A DNA stretch of 64,000 nt from Frankia sp. AiPa1 (GTDB taxonomy: Bacteria > Actinomycetota > Actinomycetes > Frankiales > Frankiaceae): the NCBI RefSeq assembly GCF_023243075.1, contig NZ_JALKFZ020000182.1, positions 1 to 64,000 of the forward strand. Direction: 5' to 3'. A program made the translations under genes and the position numbers. Below, piece after piece: positions 56,312-64,000 of the stretch. The notes below the pieces were generated by a model, which saw only the letters and a list, made by a program, of their open reading frames with translations, was not told the DNA's origin and made no database searches. The first letter of the stretch is position 1; each line of letters begins with the position of its first letter.

Positions 56312-56599
56312 CTAAAGTCCGGGCACGATGCGCAGGTCGCGAACCGCGCCGCCGTCGAGGGCGGCAAGGGCTTTCTGATAGGCGGCGCTGTCATGCGCGG
56401 CCTGAGCGGCTTCGACCGAATCGAAGGCGATGAGGACGGTACGGGTCGTCTCCCCGGCCTCGTAGGTCAGCTCGGGCAGGCCACGGGCCAGGAAGGTGTC
56501 GCCGGCGGCACGCAGGGCCGGACCGGCAAGCTCCGCGTACGCCGCGACCTTGGCCTCGTCGACGATCTTCTTGTACACATTGATCCAGTAGGCAGTCAT
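56312..56599 (-). CDS. DUF1330 family protein
   Basis: A 95-residue ferredoxin-like alpha/beta protein: MTAYWINVYKKIVDEAKVAA, FLARGLPELTYEAGETTRTV, LIAFDSVEAAQAAHDSAAYQ and the end RDLRIVPGL, all typical of DUF1330. The family is widespread and functionally unassigned; the structure suggests a dimeric alpha-beta barrel. ATG 56599. It is first in a same-strand row with the small protein and PhyH gene. Confidence 0.88.
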   Translation of the reverse strand: MTAYWINVYKKIVDEAKVAAYAELAGPALRAAGDTFLARGLPELTYEAGETTRTVLIAFDSVEAAQAAHDSAAYQKALAALDGGAVRDLRIVPGL

Positions 56600-56789
56600 G
56601 AGGCCATCGTGCCCGTGGCCGGGGGCCGGGAGGTCAGCTCCCGGCGATCGGGGCATGAGCTCACGCACGGCGACCACGAGTTCCTGGCTGTTCCACCTCG
56701 GCTCGCTGGGGGTGGTTGTGCGAGCCGCGCACGTCCGGCCCGGGCGGAACGGTGTCGACAGGTCCGTCGACAAGGTCCGACGCGGGGAT
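56600..56789. other. Intergenic region with a dioxygenase relic
   Basis: On the minus strand at about 56690-56775 LVDGPVDTVPPGPDVRGSHN echoes VDGLVAADPPAPDVRGPHN of the PhyH protein at 55008-55817. No complete gene. The relic touches hairpin H8. Confidence 0.35.
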
Positions 56790-56945
56790 GTCGCCTCTAC
56801 CGGGTTTTTCGTCCTGTTTGTCCCTTCGTAACCCCGTAGAAGCGACACGGAGGTTTTCCGGGGCCGATCCGTCGTCACGCACGGCGGCGAGCAGGGCGGT
56901 GGCGGGTCAGCGGTGGGGAGAGGGCTCGCTGGTCGTGACGACCGG
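56790..56945 (+). repeat. Long repeat X, right half, with hairpin H8 at 56790-56846
   Basis: Arms GTCGCCTCTACCGGGT (56790-56805) and ACCCCGTAGAAGCGAC (56831-56846) pair over 16 bp with three mismatches around a 25-base loop (GTCCTGTTTGTCCC core). The right flank to GTGACGACC (56936-56944) matches 2570-2672 and, inverted, 15433-15533. The left flank is absent. Confidence 0.82.
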
Positions 56946-57004
56946 GCGCGAGACTTACTCCTCCCGAGGCCGCCGCGGCCACTCGCGCGCGAGCCCCGCT
57001 CGCC

Positions 57005-57571
57005 TCATGTGCCGACGGTGTCGGGGCGGCACAGGGGGCATCGGTCGGTGCCGTCCCAGGTGTTCCAGCCGAAGACGGCCAGGGACAGTGCGCTGGTGTC
57101 GAGCTCGGCGCGCACCGCGGCCCGGTAGTGCCAGACCGCGTCGAGGTAGGGATGGTAGGCGTCGTGAAACGCCGCGGACGACAGCGCCGCGCCACCGGCA
57201 ACGACGCGTCGTAACTCGCGCAGCCCCTGGAACATCGCCTGGCCGGCGCCGACGACGGTGTGACTGGCGTCGAGGAACAGCCGCTCGCGCACCTCGTAGA
57301 TTCCCGCCTCGACCAGCGCGGCCCGGGACGCCACATCCGGATCACCACCGCCCGGACCATCCTGGGCGATCTGGGCGAGCTGGCGCAGCCGGGAGTGGGC
57401 GATTCCCGCGGCCGTGATGAACGCGATGTAGACCTCGCGCCGCTGCTGCGCCCGAACCTGCTCCGCGGTGCGCCGGCCGCCAAGATGATCAGCGAGCACG
57501 GTTCCGGCTATCGCGATCGCCGCACCGCTGAGCGTCGCGACCAGCGTGCCCCAGTCCACCCGACCTCGCAC
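57005..57571 (-). CDS. Membrane-anchored hypothetical protein
   Basis: A 188-residue protein with one N-terminal transmembrane helix (LVATLSGAAIAIAGTVLADH, residues about 9-28), followed by a helical cytosolic domain (VRAQQRREVYIAFITAAGIA, LVEAGIYEVRERLFLDASHT) and an end with CPLC, a possible metal or disulphide pair. Similar small proteins beginning with such an anchor are common in Streptomyces and Frankia without known role. GTG and ATG choices upstream are limited, so start 57571 is reasonable. Confidence 0.68.
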   Translation of the reverse strand: MRGRVDWGTLVATLSGAAIAIAGTVLADHLGGRRTAEQVRAQQRREVYIAFITAAGIAHSRLRQLAQIAQDGPGGGDPDVASRAALVEAGIYEVRERLFLDASHTVVGAGQAMFQGLRELRRVVAGGAALSSAAFHDAYHPYLDAVWHYRAAVRAELDTSALSLAVFGWNTWDGTDRCPLCRPDTVGT

Positions 57572-57790
57572 CGGCTAGAACGAACGGGCCGACGACCCGT
57601 CGCGGTTGCCTTCGTGCCCCCCAGGCTAAGGCATCCCGACCTGGCGATGATGCCCCGGAGATACGACCTGACCGCCCGCGTGCAGCCCCGGCGTCGCGGA
57701 CGGCGAGTGGCCGTCCCGCCGGCGGTCGTCGTCGCCGGGGGAGCAGAATTCGGTGGCGTATGGGCCCGGCTTCGCTACGCTGTTTGGCTC

Positions 57791-58666
57791 GTGGAGGATG
57801 CGGCGGAGCTGAACCGGGCGCGTTGGGACGAACTGGCGAGCCTGCACGGGCAGGACGACTACTACGACGTCGAGGGTTTTCTCGCCGGGCAGCTCATGCT
57901 CGCCAGGCGGGAGCGCGACGAGACGGCCGCGGCGGTCGGATCGGTGGCGGGCCTCGATCTCCTTCATCTGCAGTGCCATTTCGGGCTGGGGACGCTTTCC
58001 TGGGCCCGGCTCGGGGCGCGGGTCACCGGCCTGGACTTCTCACCGATCGCGGTGGAACGAGCCCGGTCACTCGCCGCCACGGCCGGGATCGACGCACAGT
58101 TCGTCCAGGCTGACGCGCAACGGCTGCCGGCGCCCCTGGCCGGCTCGTTCGACGTCGTCTTCGCCTCCTACGGCGTGTTGTGCTGGATCGCTGACGTCCA
58201 CGCCTGGATGGCCGCCGCGGGCGCGGCCCTGCGTCCGGGTGGAGTCCTGGTGCTGGTGGATGGGCATCCGCTGACGCAGATGATCGACACGGTGGAGCCG
58301 GTTCGCTTCGATTTTCCCTACCAGGGTGGCGGCGCCCACCGCATCCGGTCGACCAGGTCCTACGCCAGCAGCGCGACCAGGTTGACGGCGACCCAGACCG
58401 TCCAGTACCCACACGGCCTGGGCGAGATCGTGACCGCCGCGGCGAGTGCCGGGCTGCGCGTCGACGCACTGACCGAACACCTCGATGCCGACGGCCCGCA
58501 GGGCCGCGGGGATCAGATGCGGCGTGGCCACGATGGCCGGTGGCGGCTGATCCTCGCCGGACAGCCCGTCCCGGTGGAGTTCTCCCTGCGCGCCACGCGG
58601 ACCACCGCAGCGGGTCCGCACGAGACGGTTTCGCCTGCCGACGTCCCATCGCGCACCTCGGGGTGA
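57791..58666 (+). CDS. Class I SAM-dependent methyltransferase
   Basis: A 291-residue methyltransferase. NRARWDELASLHGQDDYYDV is the typical entry, LDLLHLQCHFGLGTLSWARL contains motif I (LHLQCHxGLGTL, the variant with Cys-His instead of GCG), VTGLDFSPIAVERARSLAAT follows, then FDVVFASYGVLCWIADVHAW and LRPGGVLVLVDGHP. The LQCHFG form is a subfamily trait. GTG 57791 gives the usual start; TACGCT nine bases upstream could be the -10 of a leaderless message. Substrate unknown. Confidence 0.88.
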   Translation: MEDAAELNRARWDELASLHGQDDYYDVEGFLAGQLMLARRERDETAAAVGSVAGLDLLHLQCHFGLGTLSWARLGARVTGLDFSPIAVERARSLAATAGIDAQFVQADAQRLPAPLAGSFDVVFASYGVLCWIADVHAWMAAAGAALRPGGVLVLVDGHPLTQMIDTVEPVRFDFPYQGGGAHRIRSTRSYASSATRLTATQTVQYPHGLGEIVTAAASAGLRVDALTEHLDADGPQGRGDQMRRGHDGRWRLILAGQPVPVEFSLRATRTTAAGPHETVSPADVPSRTSG

Positions 58667-58771
58667 CCGCCTCGCACCGCCGATCCCGGCTCCACCCACC
58701 ACCCGCCGCGCAGGACGAGGTGGGCCTGTCCGGCGCGTACGGTGCCGGATCCGGGCGGGCCGCGGGACGAC

Positions 58772-58793
58772 GTCAACACCGTTGATTATCTTG
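58772..58793 (+). repeat. Repeat Z, copy 3
   Basis: Third identical copy of GTCAACACCGTTGATTATCT plus TG, in the gap between the convergent methyltransferase and cobQ genes. CAGGACGCGGCGGGCGGAT is repeated just after it near 58830-58865. Confidence 0.85.
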
Positions 58794-58848
58794 CTGGCGG
58801 AGGTCTTCGGTCGGACCCCGGCGGGCGGATCAGGACGCGGCGGGCGGA

Positions 58849-60456
58849 TCAGGACGCGGCGGGCGGGGCGCCGGGCGGGAGGAAGGGGAGGCCGGGCGGC
58901 GCGCCGGTGTCGATCAGACGGCGCAGGGCGGCGGTGTCGAGGTGATCGGCGACCAGGTCACCGAGCGCGTCGAGGCGCCGGGCGCGGACCTCGGCGAAGC
59001 GCACGCCCGCCGGGATGTAGGCGCGTCCCGCGGCGGCGGCGACGTCGCGCAGGTAGGCGGCGCGGAACGCGTCGTTCTCCAACAGGCCGTGCCAGCTGGT
59101 GCCGCAGACGGCCCCGACCCGCACCCCGTCGGCGGCGAACCGCGTCGCGCCCGGATGCTCGGCGATCGTGAGCCGGCCGTGGCGGATCTCGTAGCCACTG
59201 ACCCGATGGCCGGTGACGCCCGTGGCGGTGCGTCGGCCCAGCAGCTTCTCCCGGGCGAACACGGTGCGCACCGGCAGCAGGTCGAGGCCGGCCACCGCGC
59301 CGGCACCCGACTCGACGTCGTCGACGATGCCGGTGCCGAGCATCTGATAACCGCCGCAGATGCCCAGCACCGGCCGGCCGGCGGCCGCGCGGGCCAGCAC
59401 GGCGTCGGCGAGGCCGCGGCGGCGCAGCCAGGCGAGATCGGCGACGGTCGAGCGGGTACCGGGCAGGACGACGAGATCGGCGTCGACCAGGTCGTCAGGC
59501 CGGGTGGCCAGGCGCACCACGACACCGGGCTCGGCGCGCAGCGCGTCCACATCGGTGACGTTCGACAGCCGCGGGAGCCGGACCACGGCGACGCGCAGCG
59601 TCTCGCGCCCGTGGGGGAGCCCGTCCGGTCCACCGGCCTCGCCGGCCTCTCCGGCCTCGCCGACGCTGTCGGGATCGCCGACATTGTCGGGATCGCCCGG
59701 CTCGTCGGGGTAGGAGGCGAGGTCGAGGGAGTCCTCGACGTCGAGCCACAACCCGTGGCGGTACGGGATCACGCCGTGCACGGGCCGGCCGGTCAGCGCC
59801 TCGATCTGGCGCAGACCCGGGTCGAGCAGGCGCGGGTCGCCCCGGAACCGGTTGATGACGAAGCCGCTGATCAGCGCCTGGTCCTCCCGGTCCAGCAGGG
59901 CGAGCGTGCCGTACAGGGCGGCGAACACCCCGCCCTTGTCGATGTCACCGACGACGATGACCGGCAGGTTCGCGGCGCGGGCGAGACCCATGTTGGCGAT
60001 GTCGGTGTCGCGCAGGTTGATCTCGGCGGGGCTGCCGGCACCCTCGCAGATCACGGCGTCGAAGCGGGACCGCAGATCGTCCAGGCAGTCGGCGACGATG
60101 CCAGCCAGGCGCGCCTTGTACGGACGGTAGCCAAGGGCGTCGACCTCGGCGACGGGACGACCCAGCACGACGAGCTGGCTGTGCCGCTCCCCTCCCGGCT
60201 TGAGCAGCACCGGGTTCATCGCCGCCTCCGGTTCGACGCCGGCGGCCGCGGCCTGCATCGCCTGGGCTCGGCCGATCTCCGCGCCGTCCGCGGTGACGGT
60301 CGAGTTCAGCGCCATGTTCTGCGCCTTGAACGGGGCGACGCGCACCCCCTCGCGGGCCAGCCAGCGGCAGATCCCCGCGGTCAGCACGCTCTTGCCGGCG
60401 TCCGACGCGGTCCCCGCGACCAGCAGCCCCCCGCCCCGCCCACCCGCGCCGCTCAT
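58849..60456 (-). CDS. cobQ: Cobyric acid synthase
   Basis: A 535-residue enzyme that amidates four side chains of the corrin ring using ATP and glutamine. The N-terminal ATPase domain has GTASDAGKSVLTAGICRWLA (residues 15-34) and PFKAQNMALNSTVTADGAEI. The C-terminal class I glutaminase has GICGGYQMLG with catalytic Cys367 and SWHGLLEND near its end. An acidic linker at residues about 250-282 (GDPDNVGDPDSVGEAGEAGE) is longer than usual and is encoded by tandem 12-18-bp units. It overlaps cobD by 4 bp, so the two adenosylcobalamin assembly steps are coupled. No cobalamin riboswitch was seen upstream. Confidence 0.96.
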   Translation of the reverse strand: MSGAGGRGGGLLVAGTASDAGKSVLTAGICRWLAREGVRVAPFKAQNMALNSTVTADGAEIGRAQAMQAAAAGVEPEAAMNPVLLKPGGERHSQLVVLGRPVAEVDALGYRPYKARLAGIVADCLDDLRSRFDAVICEGAGSPAEINLRDTDIANMGLARAANLPVIVVGDIDKGGVFAALYGTLALLDREDQALISGFVINRFRGDPRLLDPGLRQIEALTGRPVHGVIPYRHGLWLDVEDSLDLASYPDEPGDPDNVGDPDSVGEAGEAGEAGGPDGLPHGRETLRVAVVRLPRLSNVTDVDALRAEPGVVVRLATRPDDLVDADLVVLPGTRSTVADLAWLRRRGLADAVLARAAAGRPVLGICGGYQMLGTGIVDDVESGAGAVAGLDLLPVRTVFAREKLLGRRTATGVTGHRVSGYEIRHGRLTIAEHPGATRFAADGVRVGAVCGTSWHGLLENDAFRAAYLRDVAAAAGRAYIPAGVRFAEVRARRLDALGDLVADHLDTAALRRLIDTGAPPGLPFLPPGAPPAAS

Positions 60457-61514
60457 GTCCGCACCCGACCTTTCCTGGTCCGCCCGCGCAGGGGGATCCG
60501 CCCGCGCAGGATGGACACCACGGCGGCGGCCAGCACCGTCACGGTGAGGCCGAGCATCCCGGTCGCGGCGGACAGGCGGGCCGCGGCGGCGACGTCCGCG
60601 CCGGCGGGCGGGCGGCCGAAACCGAGCCGCGGGCGCTGTTCGACCCGGTAGGGGTAGCGCAGCTCCCCCCCGAGGCGCAGGCCGAGCGCCCCGGCGAACG
60701 CGGCCTCGGCCAGCCCCGCGTTGGGGCTGGGATGGGAACGGCCGTCGCGGCGCAGCACCCAGTAGGCGTCCGCCGGGCTGCCGCCGACCACCGGCGCGCA
60801 GACGCAGGCCGCCAGCGCCCCGAGCCGCGCCGGGACGAGGTTCATCAGGTCGTCCAGGCGGGCCGCGGCCGCCCCGAACCGCTCGTACCGCGCACTGTGA
60901 TGGCCGATCATCGCATCCAGGGTGTTCACCGCCCGGTAGGCGGCCAGGCCCGGCAGGCCCGCGACCGCTCCCCACCACAGCGGCGCGACGACGGCGTCGC
61001 AGGTGTTCTCGGCGATCGACTCGATCGCCCCGCGGGCCAGCGCCGACTCGTCGAGTTCGGCCGGGTCGCGCCCGCACAGCGTCGGCAGCAGCGCGCGTGC
61101 GCCGTCGAGGTCGCCGGCGGCCAGTGCCGCGCCGAGGGCGCGTCCCGCCCGGCGCAGCGACGTCCCCCCGAGCACCACCCAGCCCAGCCCCGCCGTCACC
61201 ACCAGCCCCGCCCCCACCGCGCCGGACGGGCTCGAGCCCCGAACCCACCGACGGCCCGACATCCCAGACACGCACCGGGCGATCTGGTGGTCGAGGGCGG
61301 CGGCGGGGACGGCCACGGCGGCGACCAGCACCGCGGTGTGAACGGCCCCGGCGAAGCGATCGTCCCGATAGGACGTTCGCTCGACGCGGGCGGCGAGCCC
61401 GCCGAACCCGGCGACGGGATGCCAGCGGGCCGGGTCGCCGAGCAGCGCGTCCAGGCCGGCGCCGAGCAGCAGCCCGCCCAGCCGGGCCCGCGCCCGTGGC
61501 GAGATCGCCACCAT
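60453..61514 (-). CDS. cobD: Adenosylcobinamide-phosphate synthase
   Basis: A polytopic membrane protein (353 residues from ATG 61514; GTG 61565 would give 370) that attaches the aminopropanol arm to adenosylcobyric acid. The signature GLLLGAGLDALLGDPARWHP lies near the N-terminus, followed by ARGAIESIAENTCDAVVAPL and WWGAVAGLPGLAAYRAVNTL, and the family end motif SHPSPNAGLAEAAFAGALGL. Helices lie at about residues 60-85, 105-130 and 315-335. It overlaps cobQ by 4 bp, as expected for a pathway operon. Confidence 0.94.
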   Translation of the reverse strand: MVAISPRARARLGGLLLGAGLDALLGDPARWHPVAGFGGLAARVERTSYRDDRFAGAVHTAVLVAAVAVPAAALDHQIARCVSGMSGRRWVRGSSPSGAVGAGLVVTAGLGWVVLGGTSLRRAGRALGAALAAGDLDGARALLPTLCGRDPAELDESALARGAIESIAENTCDAVVAPLWWGAVAGLPGLAAYRAVNTLDAMIGHHSARYERFGAAAARLDDLMNLVPARLGALAACVCAPVVGGSPADAYWVLRRDGRSHPSPNAGLAEAAFAGALGLRLGGELRYPYRVEQRPRLGFGRPPAGADVAAAARLSAATGMLGLTVTVLAAAVVSILRGRIPLRGRTRKGRVRT

Positions 61515-61848
61515 CCTCAGGCCCGCCCACCGCGTCGGCGAGATCGACACATCCCTCGGACTCACCCGCCGTGTCTCGGATCACCGGCGTCGACCGCGGG
61601 ACACCGCGCCGACCTCCAGCGGAAGTCACTCTCTGTGGTGAGGTTTCCGGAGCCGGCGCGACTCAAGATCCAACCAGGTCGCCGTGGGGGATTTCGTGTC
61701 CGATTTGCCCCCCACAGCGACCTACTTGGCCGGATCTTGCTCGGGAGCCAGGCACGGGACGTGGCGGAGGCGGGATGGGTGGGTGACCCGGCAGAGGTGG
61801 GTGACGGCGCCCCCAGGCGCGGGCCCCGGTCGGTGGCGGGCGCGATCA
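61515..61848. other. Intergenic region between cobD and helY
   Basis: No gene. It contains hairpin H7 (61664-61739). CTCTCTGTGGTGAGG at 61629-61643 is unremarkable. Confidence 0.45.
61664..61739. repeat. Hairpin repeat copy H7 (inverted relative of H6)
   Basis: CAAGATCC/GGATCTTG (61664-61671, 61732-61739) and AGGTCGCCGTGGGGG/CCCCCACAGCGACCT (61676-61690, 61709-61723, one mismatch) enclose TTTCGTGTCCGATTTG. The loop is the reverse complement of the H6 loop, so the two copies lie in opposite orientation although their symmetrical stems look alike. Confidence 0.9.
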
Positions 61849-64000
61849 TCAGACGGCCATGGCGTAGGCGACGACGCCGCGGCGCAGGGCGTCCATCGCG
61901 GCGCGGGCGGTCCGGCGCACCTTCGAGTCGGCGGGCGCGATCTTGGCGATCTGGTCGAGCAGGTCGAGCAGCTGGCGCATCCAGCGGACGAAGTCGCCGG
62001 CGGTGAGGTCCACCGCGCTGCTCGTCAGCACCCGCTCGAGGGACCGGCCGTGGGCCCAGTCGTGGGCGGTCAGGACGAAGCCGAGTTCCAGCGGGCGCAG
62101 AAAGGACAGCCGGTGGCGGGTCTCGACGGCGGTGAGCCGGTCGACGACGCGGGCCATCTCCTCCAGGCAGTCCGCCAGCACCACACCGCCGGGCAGGCCG
62201 ACCGCGGCGAGGTCCTCCCCGCGCGGCTCGAACACCAGGGTGGACACGGCGGCGGCCAGCGCCGGGGCGTCCAGGTCCTCCCACAGGCCCGCACGCAGGC
62301 ATTCGGCGACGAGCAGGTCCTGCTCGTTGTAGATGCGGGCGAGCAGTCGGCCGGAGTCGGTGACGGTGTCGTGTTCGAGGTAGCCGAGTTCGGTGAGCGC
62401 CGCACGGACCCGGTCGAAGGTCTTCGCGACCGTGTTCGTGCGGCCCTCGACCGTGCGGGACAGGCTCGCGGTCTCCTTCTCCAGCCGGGTCGCCCGCTCG
62501 CCGGCCCGCAGATGCTCCTCGCGGCGCGGGCAGTCGTGCACCGGATGGACGCGCAGTTCCCGACGCAGCCGCGAGAGCTCGGCGTCGTCGGCGGCGGCCG
62601 CGCGGGCCTTCTCCCGTCGTCCGGGCCCGGCGCCCTCCCCCGCGTCCAGGCCGGCGCTGCGCAGCGAGGAGGCGAGATCGCGACGCGACTGGGATGAACG
62701 CGGGTTGAACGAGCGCGGCACCCGGACCCGGCCCAGCGGCTCGACCGCGGTCGGGAAGTCGGTCAGCGACAGGCGGCGGACCTGTCGGTCGGCAGTGAGC
62801 ACCACCGGGCGTGGACCGTCCGGGGCCGACGACGCCGACGTGTCCGCGTCGAGGACGACAGCCAGTCCGCTGCGCCGCCCGGCGGGCACCCGCACAACGT
62901 CGCCGGTGCGCAGCCGGCCGAGCGCCGCCACCGACTCGGCGCGCCGCCGGGCGCTGCCCTCCCGGGACAGCGCCGTCTCCCGGGTCTTGATGTCGCGGCG
63001 CAGCCGGTCGTACCCGGCCGCGTCGCCGCGTTCGCAGGACAGCGCCGCGCGCAGCTCGGCGACCGTGTCGGCGTTGCGCTGGATCGTGCGGGCCAGACCC
63101 ACGACGTCCCGGTCGGCCTGGAACTGGGCGAACGAGCTCTCCAGCACCGCGCGCGCCCGTTCCCGCCCGAGCCGTCCGACCAGGTTGACGGCCATGTTGT
63201 AGGACGGGCGGAACGACGAGCGCAGCGGGTAGGTGCGGGTGGACGCGAGCCCGGCGAGCGCGAGCGGGTCAAGCCCCGCCTGCCACAGGACGACGGCGTG
63301 GCCCTCCACGTCGATGCCGCGCCGCCCGGCCCGGCCGGTCAGCTGGGTGTACTCCCCCGCGGTGATCTCGACGCGGCTCTCGCCGTTGAACTTCGTGAGC
63401 CGTTCCAGCACGACGGTGCGCGCGGGCATGTTGATGCCGAGCGCGAGGGTCTCGGTGGCGAACACCACCCGGACCAGGCCCTCGACGAAGAGCTCCTCGA
63501 CGATCTCCTTGAACGTCGGCAGCATGCCGGCGTGGTGCGCGGCGATGCCGCGCTCGAGTCCCTCCAGCCACGGCCAGAACCCGAGCACGCCCCGGTCGGC
63601 GTCGGGGATGCCGGCGGTGCGCTCCCGCACGATCGCCCGGATCCGCTGCTGCTCGGCCGGCCCGACCAGGCGCATCCCGGTACGTACACAGGCGGTGACC
63701 GCACTGTCGCAGCCGACCCGGCTGAACACGAAGACGATCGCGGGCAGCAGGCCGTCGCGGTCGAGGCGCTCGACGACCTGCGGGCGCCCCGGTGGGCGCG
63801 CGTGCCGGCCCGGGGGACCACCCGTGCCCGCCCGCCTGCGCCCCGAGCCGTAGCCGGCCGGCAGCCCCCGGTTTTCCTCGCGGGCCAGGCGCACCAGATC
63901 CGGGTTCACCACCCGAGCGCCGGCCACCGCCGCGCTCCCCCGCACCGTCCGGCCGCCTCGGCCCGCACCGCCACTCTGGCCCGCCCTGCCGCTCTGGCGC
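61849..64000 (-). CDS. helY: Ski2/Mtr4-like RNA helicase, 3' part (runs off the window)
   Basis: More than 715 residues of a HelY-type DExH helicase, open to the right edge; the N-terminal ATP-binding half is outside. Visible: FVFSRVGCDSAV (motif IV region), HHAGMLPTFKEIVEELF, FATETLALGINMPARTVVLE (motif V) and QLTGRAGRRGID (motif VI). Then the Ski2-family YPLRSSFRPSYNMAVNLVGR, an arch-like region, and a C-terminal DSHCT domain (LGYLEHDTVTDSGRLLARIY, HGRSLERVL, FVRWMRQLLDLLDQIAKIAP). Family enzymes unwind RNA in turnover. An unusual Gly/Arg/Pro linker (GRRRAGTGGPPGRHARPPG) lies between the two helicase halves. Confidence 0.93.
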   Translation of the reverse strand, partial: RQSGRAGQSGGAGRGGRTVRGSAAVAGARVVNPDLVRLAREENRGLPAGYGSGRRRAGTGGPPGRHARPPGRPQVVERLDRDGLLPAIVFVFSRVGCDSAVTACVRTGMRLVGPAEQQRIRAIVRERTAGIPDADRGVLGFWPWLEGLERGIAAHHAGMLPTFKEIVEELFVEGLVRVVFATETLALGINMPARTVVLERLTKFNGESRVEITAGEYTQLTGRAGRRGIDVEGHAVVLWQAGLDPLALAGLASTRTYPLRSSFRPSYNMAVNLVGRLGRERARAVLESSFAQFQADRDVVGLARTIQRNADTVAELRAALSCERGDAAGYDRLRRDIKTRETALSREGSARRRAESVAALGRLRTGDVVRVPAGRRSGLAVVLDADTSASSAPDGPRPVVLTADRQVRRLSLTDFPTAVEPLGRVRVPRSFNPRSSQSRRDLASSLRSAGLDAGEGAGPGRREKARAAAADDAELSRLRRELRVHPVHDCPRREEHLRAGERATRLEKETASLSRTVEGRTNTVAKTFDRVRAALTELGYLEHDTVTDSGRLLARIYNEQDLLVAECLRAGLWEDLDAPALAAAVSTLVFEPRGEDLAAVGLPGGVVLADCLEEMARVVDRLTAVETRHRLSFLRPLELGFVLTAHDWAHGRSLERVLTSSAVDLTAGDFVRWMRQLLDLLDQIAKIAPADSKVRRTARAAMDALRRGVVAYAMAV

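Noticed and set aside
60457..61629. In-frame extension of cobQ to about 926 codons
   Set aside because: The extension is cobD read in another frame; the ATG at 60456 with a 4-bp overlap and normal family length is the true start.
60457..61848. A cobalamin riboswitch before cobD/cobQ
   Set aside because: I found no B12-box-like sequence or the expected multi-stem layout; a covariance search would be needed to exclude it.
1..64000. tRNA, rRNA or CRISPR loci
   Set aside because: No T-loop motif in a tRNA context, no rRNA-like stretch and no regularly spaced repeats were seen.

Overview
The window is very GC-rich DNA with many GTG starts. It carries mycothiol-type maleylpyruvate isomerases, F420- and flavin-linked oxidoreductases, and a CmtR-like metal sensor. 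Its cobQ/cobD pair and HelY-type helicase point to a soil or plant-associated actinomycete. The general look (IS1182-type element, many FAD monooxygenases, low-complexity linkers inside enzymes) fits Frankia best, but that genus call is an inference. No rRNA, tRNA or CRISPR array was found.

Layout. 1-2.7 kb: gene debris and an IS1182-family element that has jumped into one arm of a hairpin repeat. 2.8-11.9 kb: small regulator/enzyme pairs (MerR-cupin, MarR-SnoaL/dehydrogenase, TetR-methyltransferase) with clear operators, two zinc-ribbon proteins and a secreted BP74-like protein. 12-21.4 kb: a 5'-truncated and an intact FAD monooxygenase, an epoxide hydrolase, a virginiamycin B lyase, a ricin-type lectin, a repeat-rich secreted protein and a broken LysR gene. 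21.4-26.6 kb: an orphan copy of a toxin-antitoxin-like gene, an integrase relic, an isomerase, two methyltransferase-type genes and a rifampicin monooxygenase (rox) preceded by a 19-bp element resembling the rifamycin-associated element. 26.0-30.5 kb: a gene graveyard with a TetR relic, a methyltransferase split by about 1.9 kb of foreign DNA, flavoreductase and transposase relics, a nucleotidyltransferase toxin-antitoxin-like pair, and a resolvase fused to a collapsed monooxygenase. 30.6-36.6 kb: an ArsR gene with a malic-enzyme-like partner, a luciferase-like/F420/FMN reductase operon under a divergent MarR, and a TIR-domain gene truncated at a Tn3 transposase fragment. 36.9-46.6 kb: exported proteins, a long coiled-coil protein with a palindromic promoter, a PPOX protein, an enoyl-CoA hydratase and a ketoacyl synthase. 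46.6-52.2 kb: a cation diffusion facilitator with its CmtR-like sensor, a PRPP-synthetase-like gene and an ABC exporter. 53-64 kb: an AAA ATPase, a MerR-GyrI regulator, a PhyH dioxygenase, small proteins, a methyltransferase, cobQ-cobD and the 3' part of a HelY-like helicase running off the right edge.

The most unusual thread is a family of at least nine intergenic hairpins (about 390, 665, 13524, 15534, 36710, 46001, 53729, 56790 and 61664). Their stems differ in sequence yet stay self-complementary. Their loops keep one core, close to CAAATCGGACACGAA. Longer copies share up to about 250 bp of flank. A second set of short repeats (GTCAACACCGTTGATTATCTTG, three copies in 52.5-58.8 kb) and a third (around 4993, 15288 and 52376) are also unexplained.

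The resistance and detoxification content (rox, vgb, epoxide hydrolase, several hydroxylases, metal efflux) and the many half-genes suggest an accessory region with heavy turnover, bounded on the right by conserved cobalamin and RNA-helicase genes.
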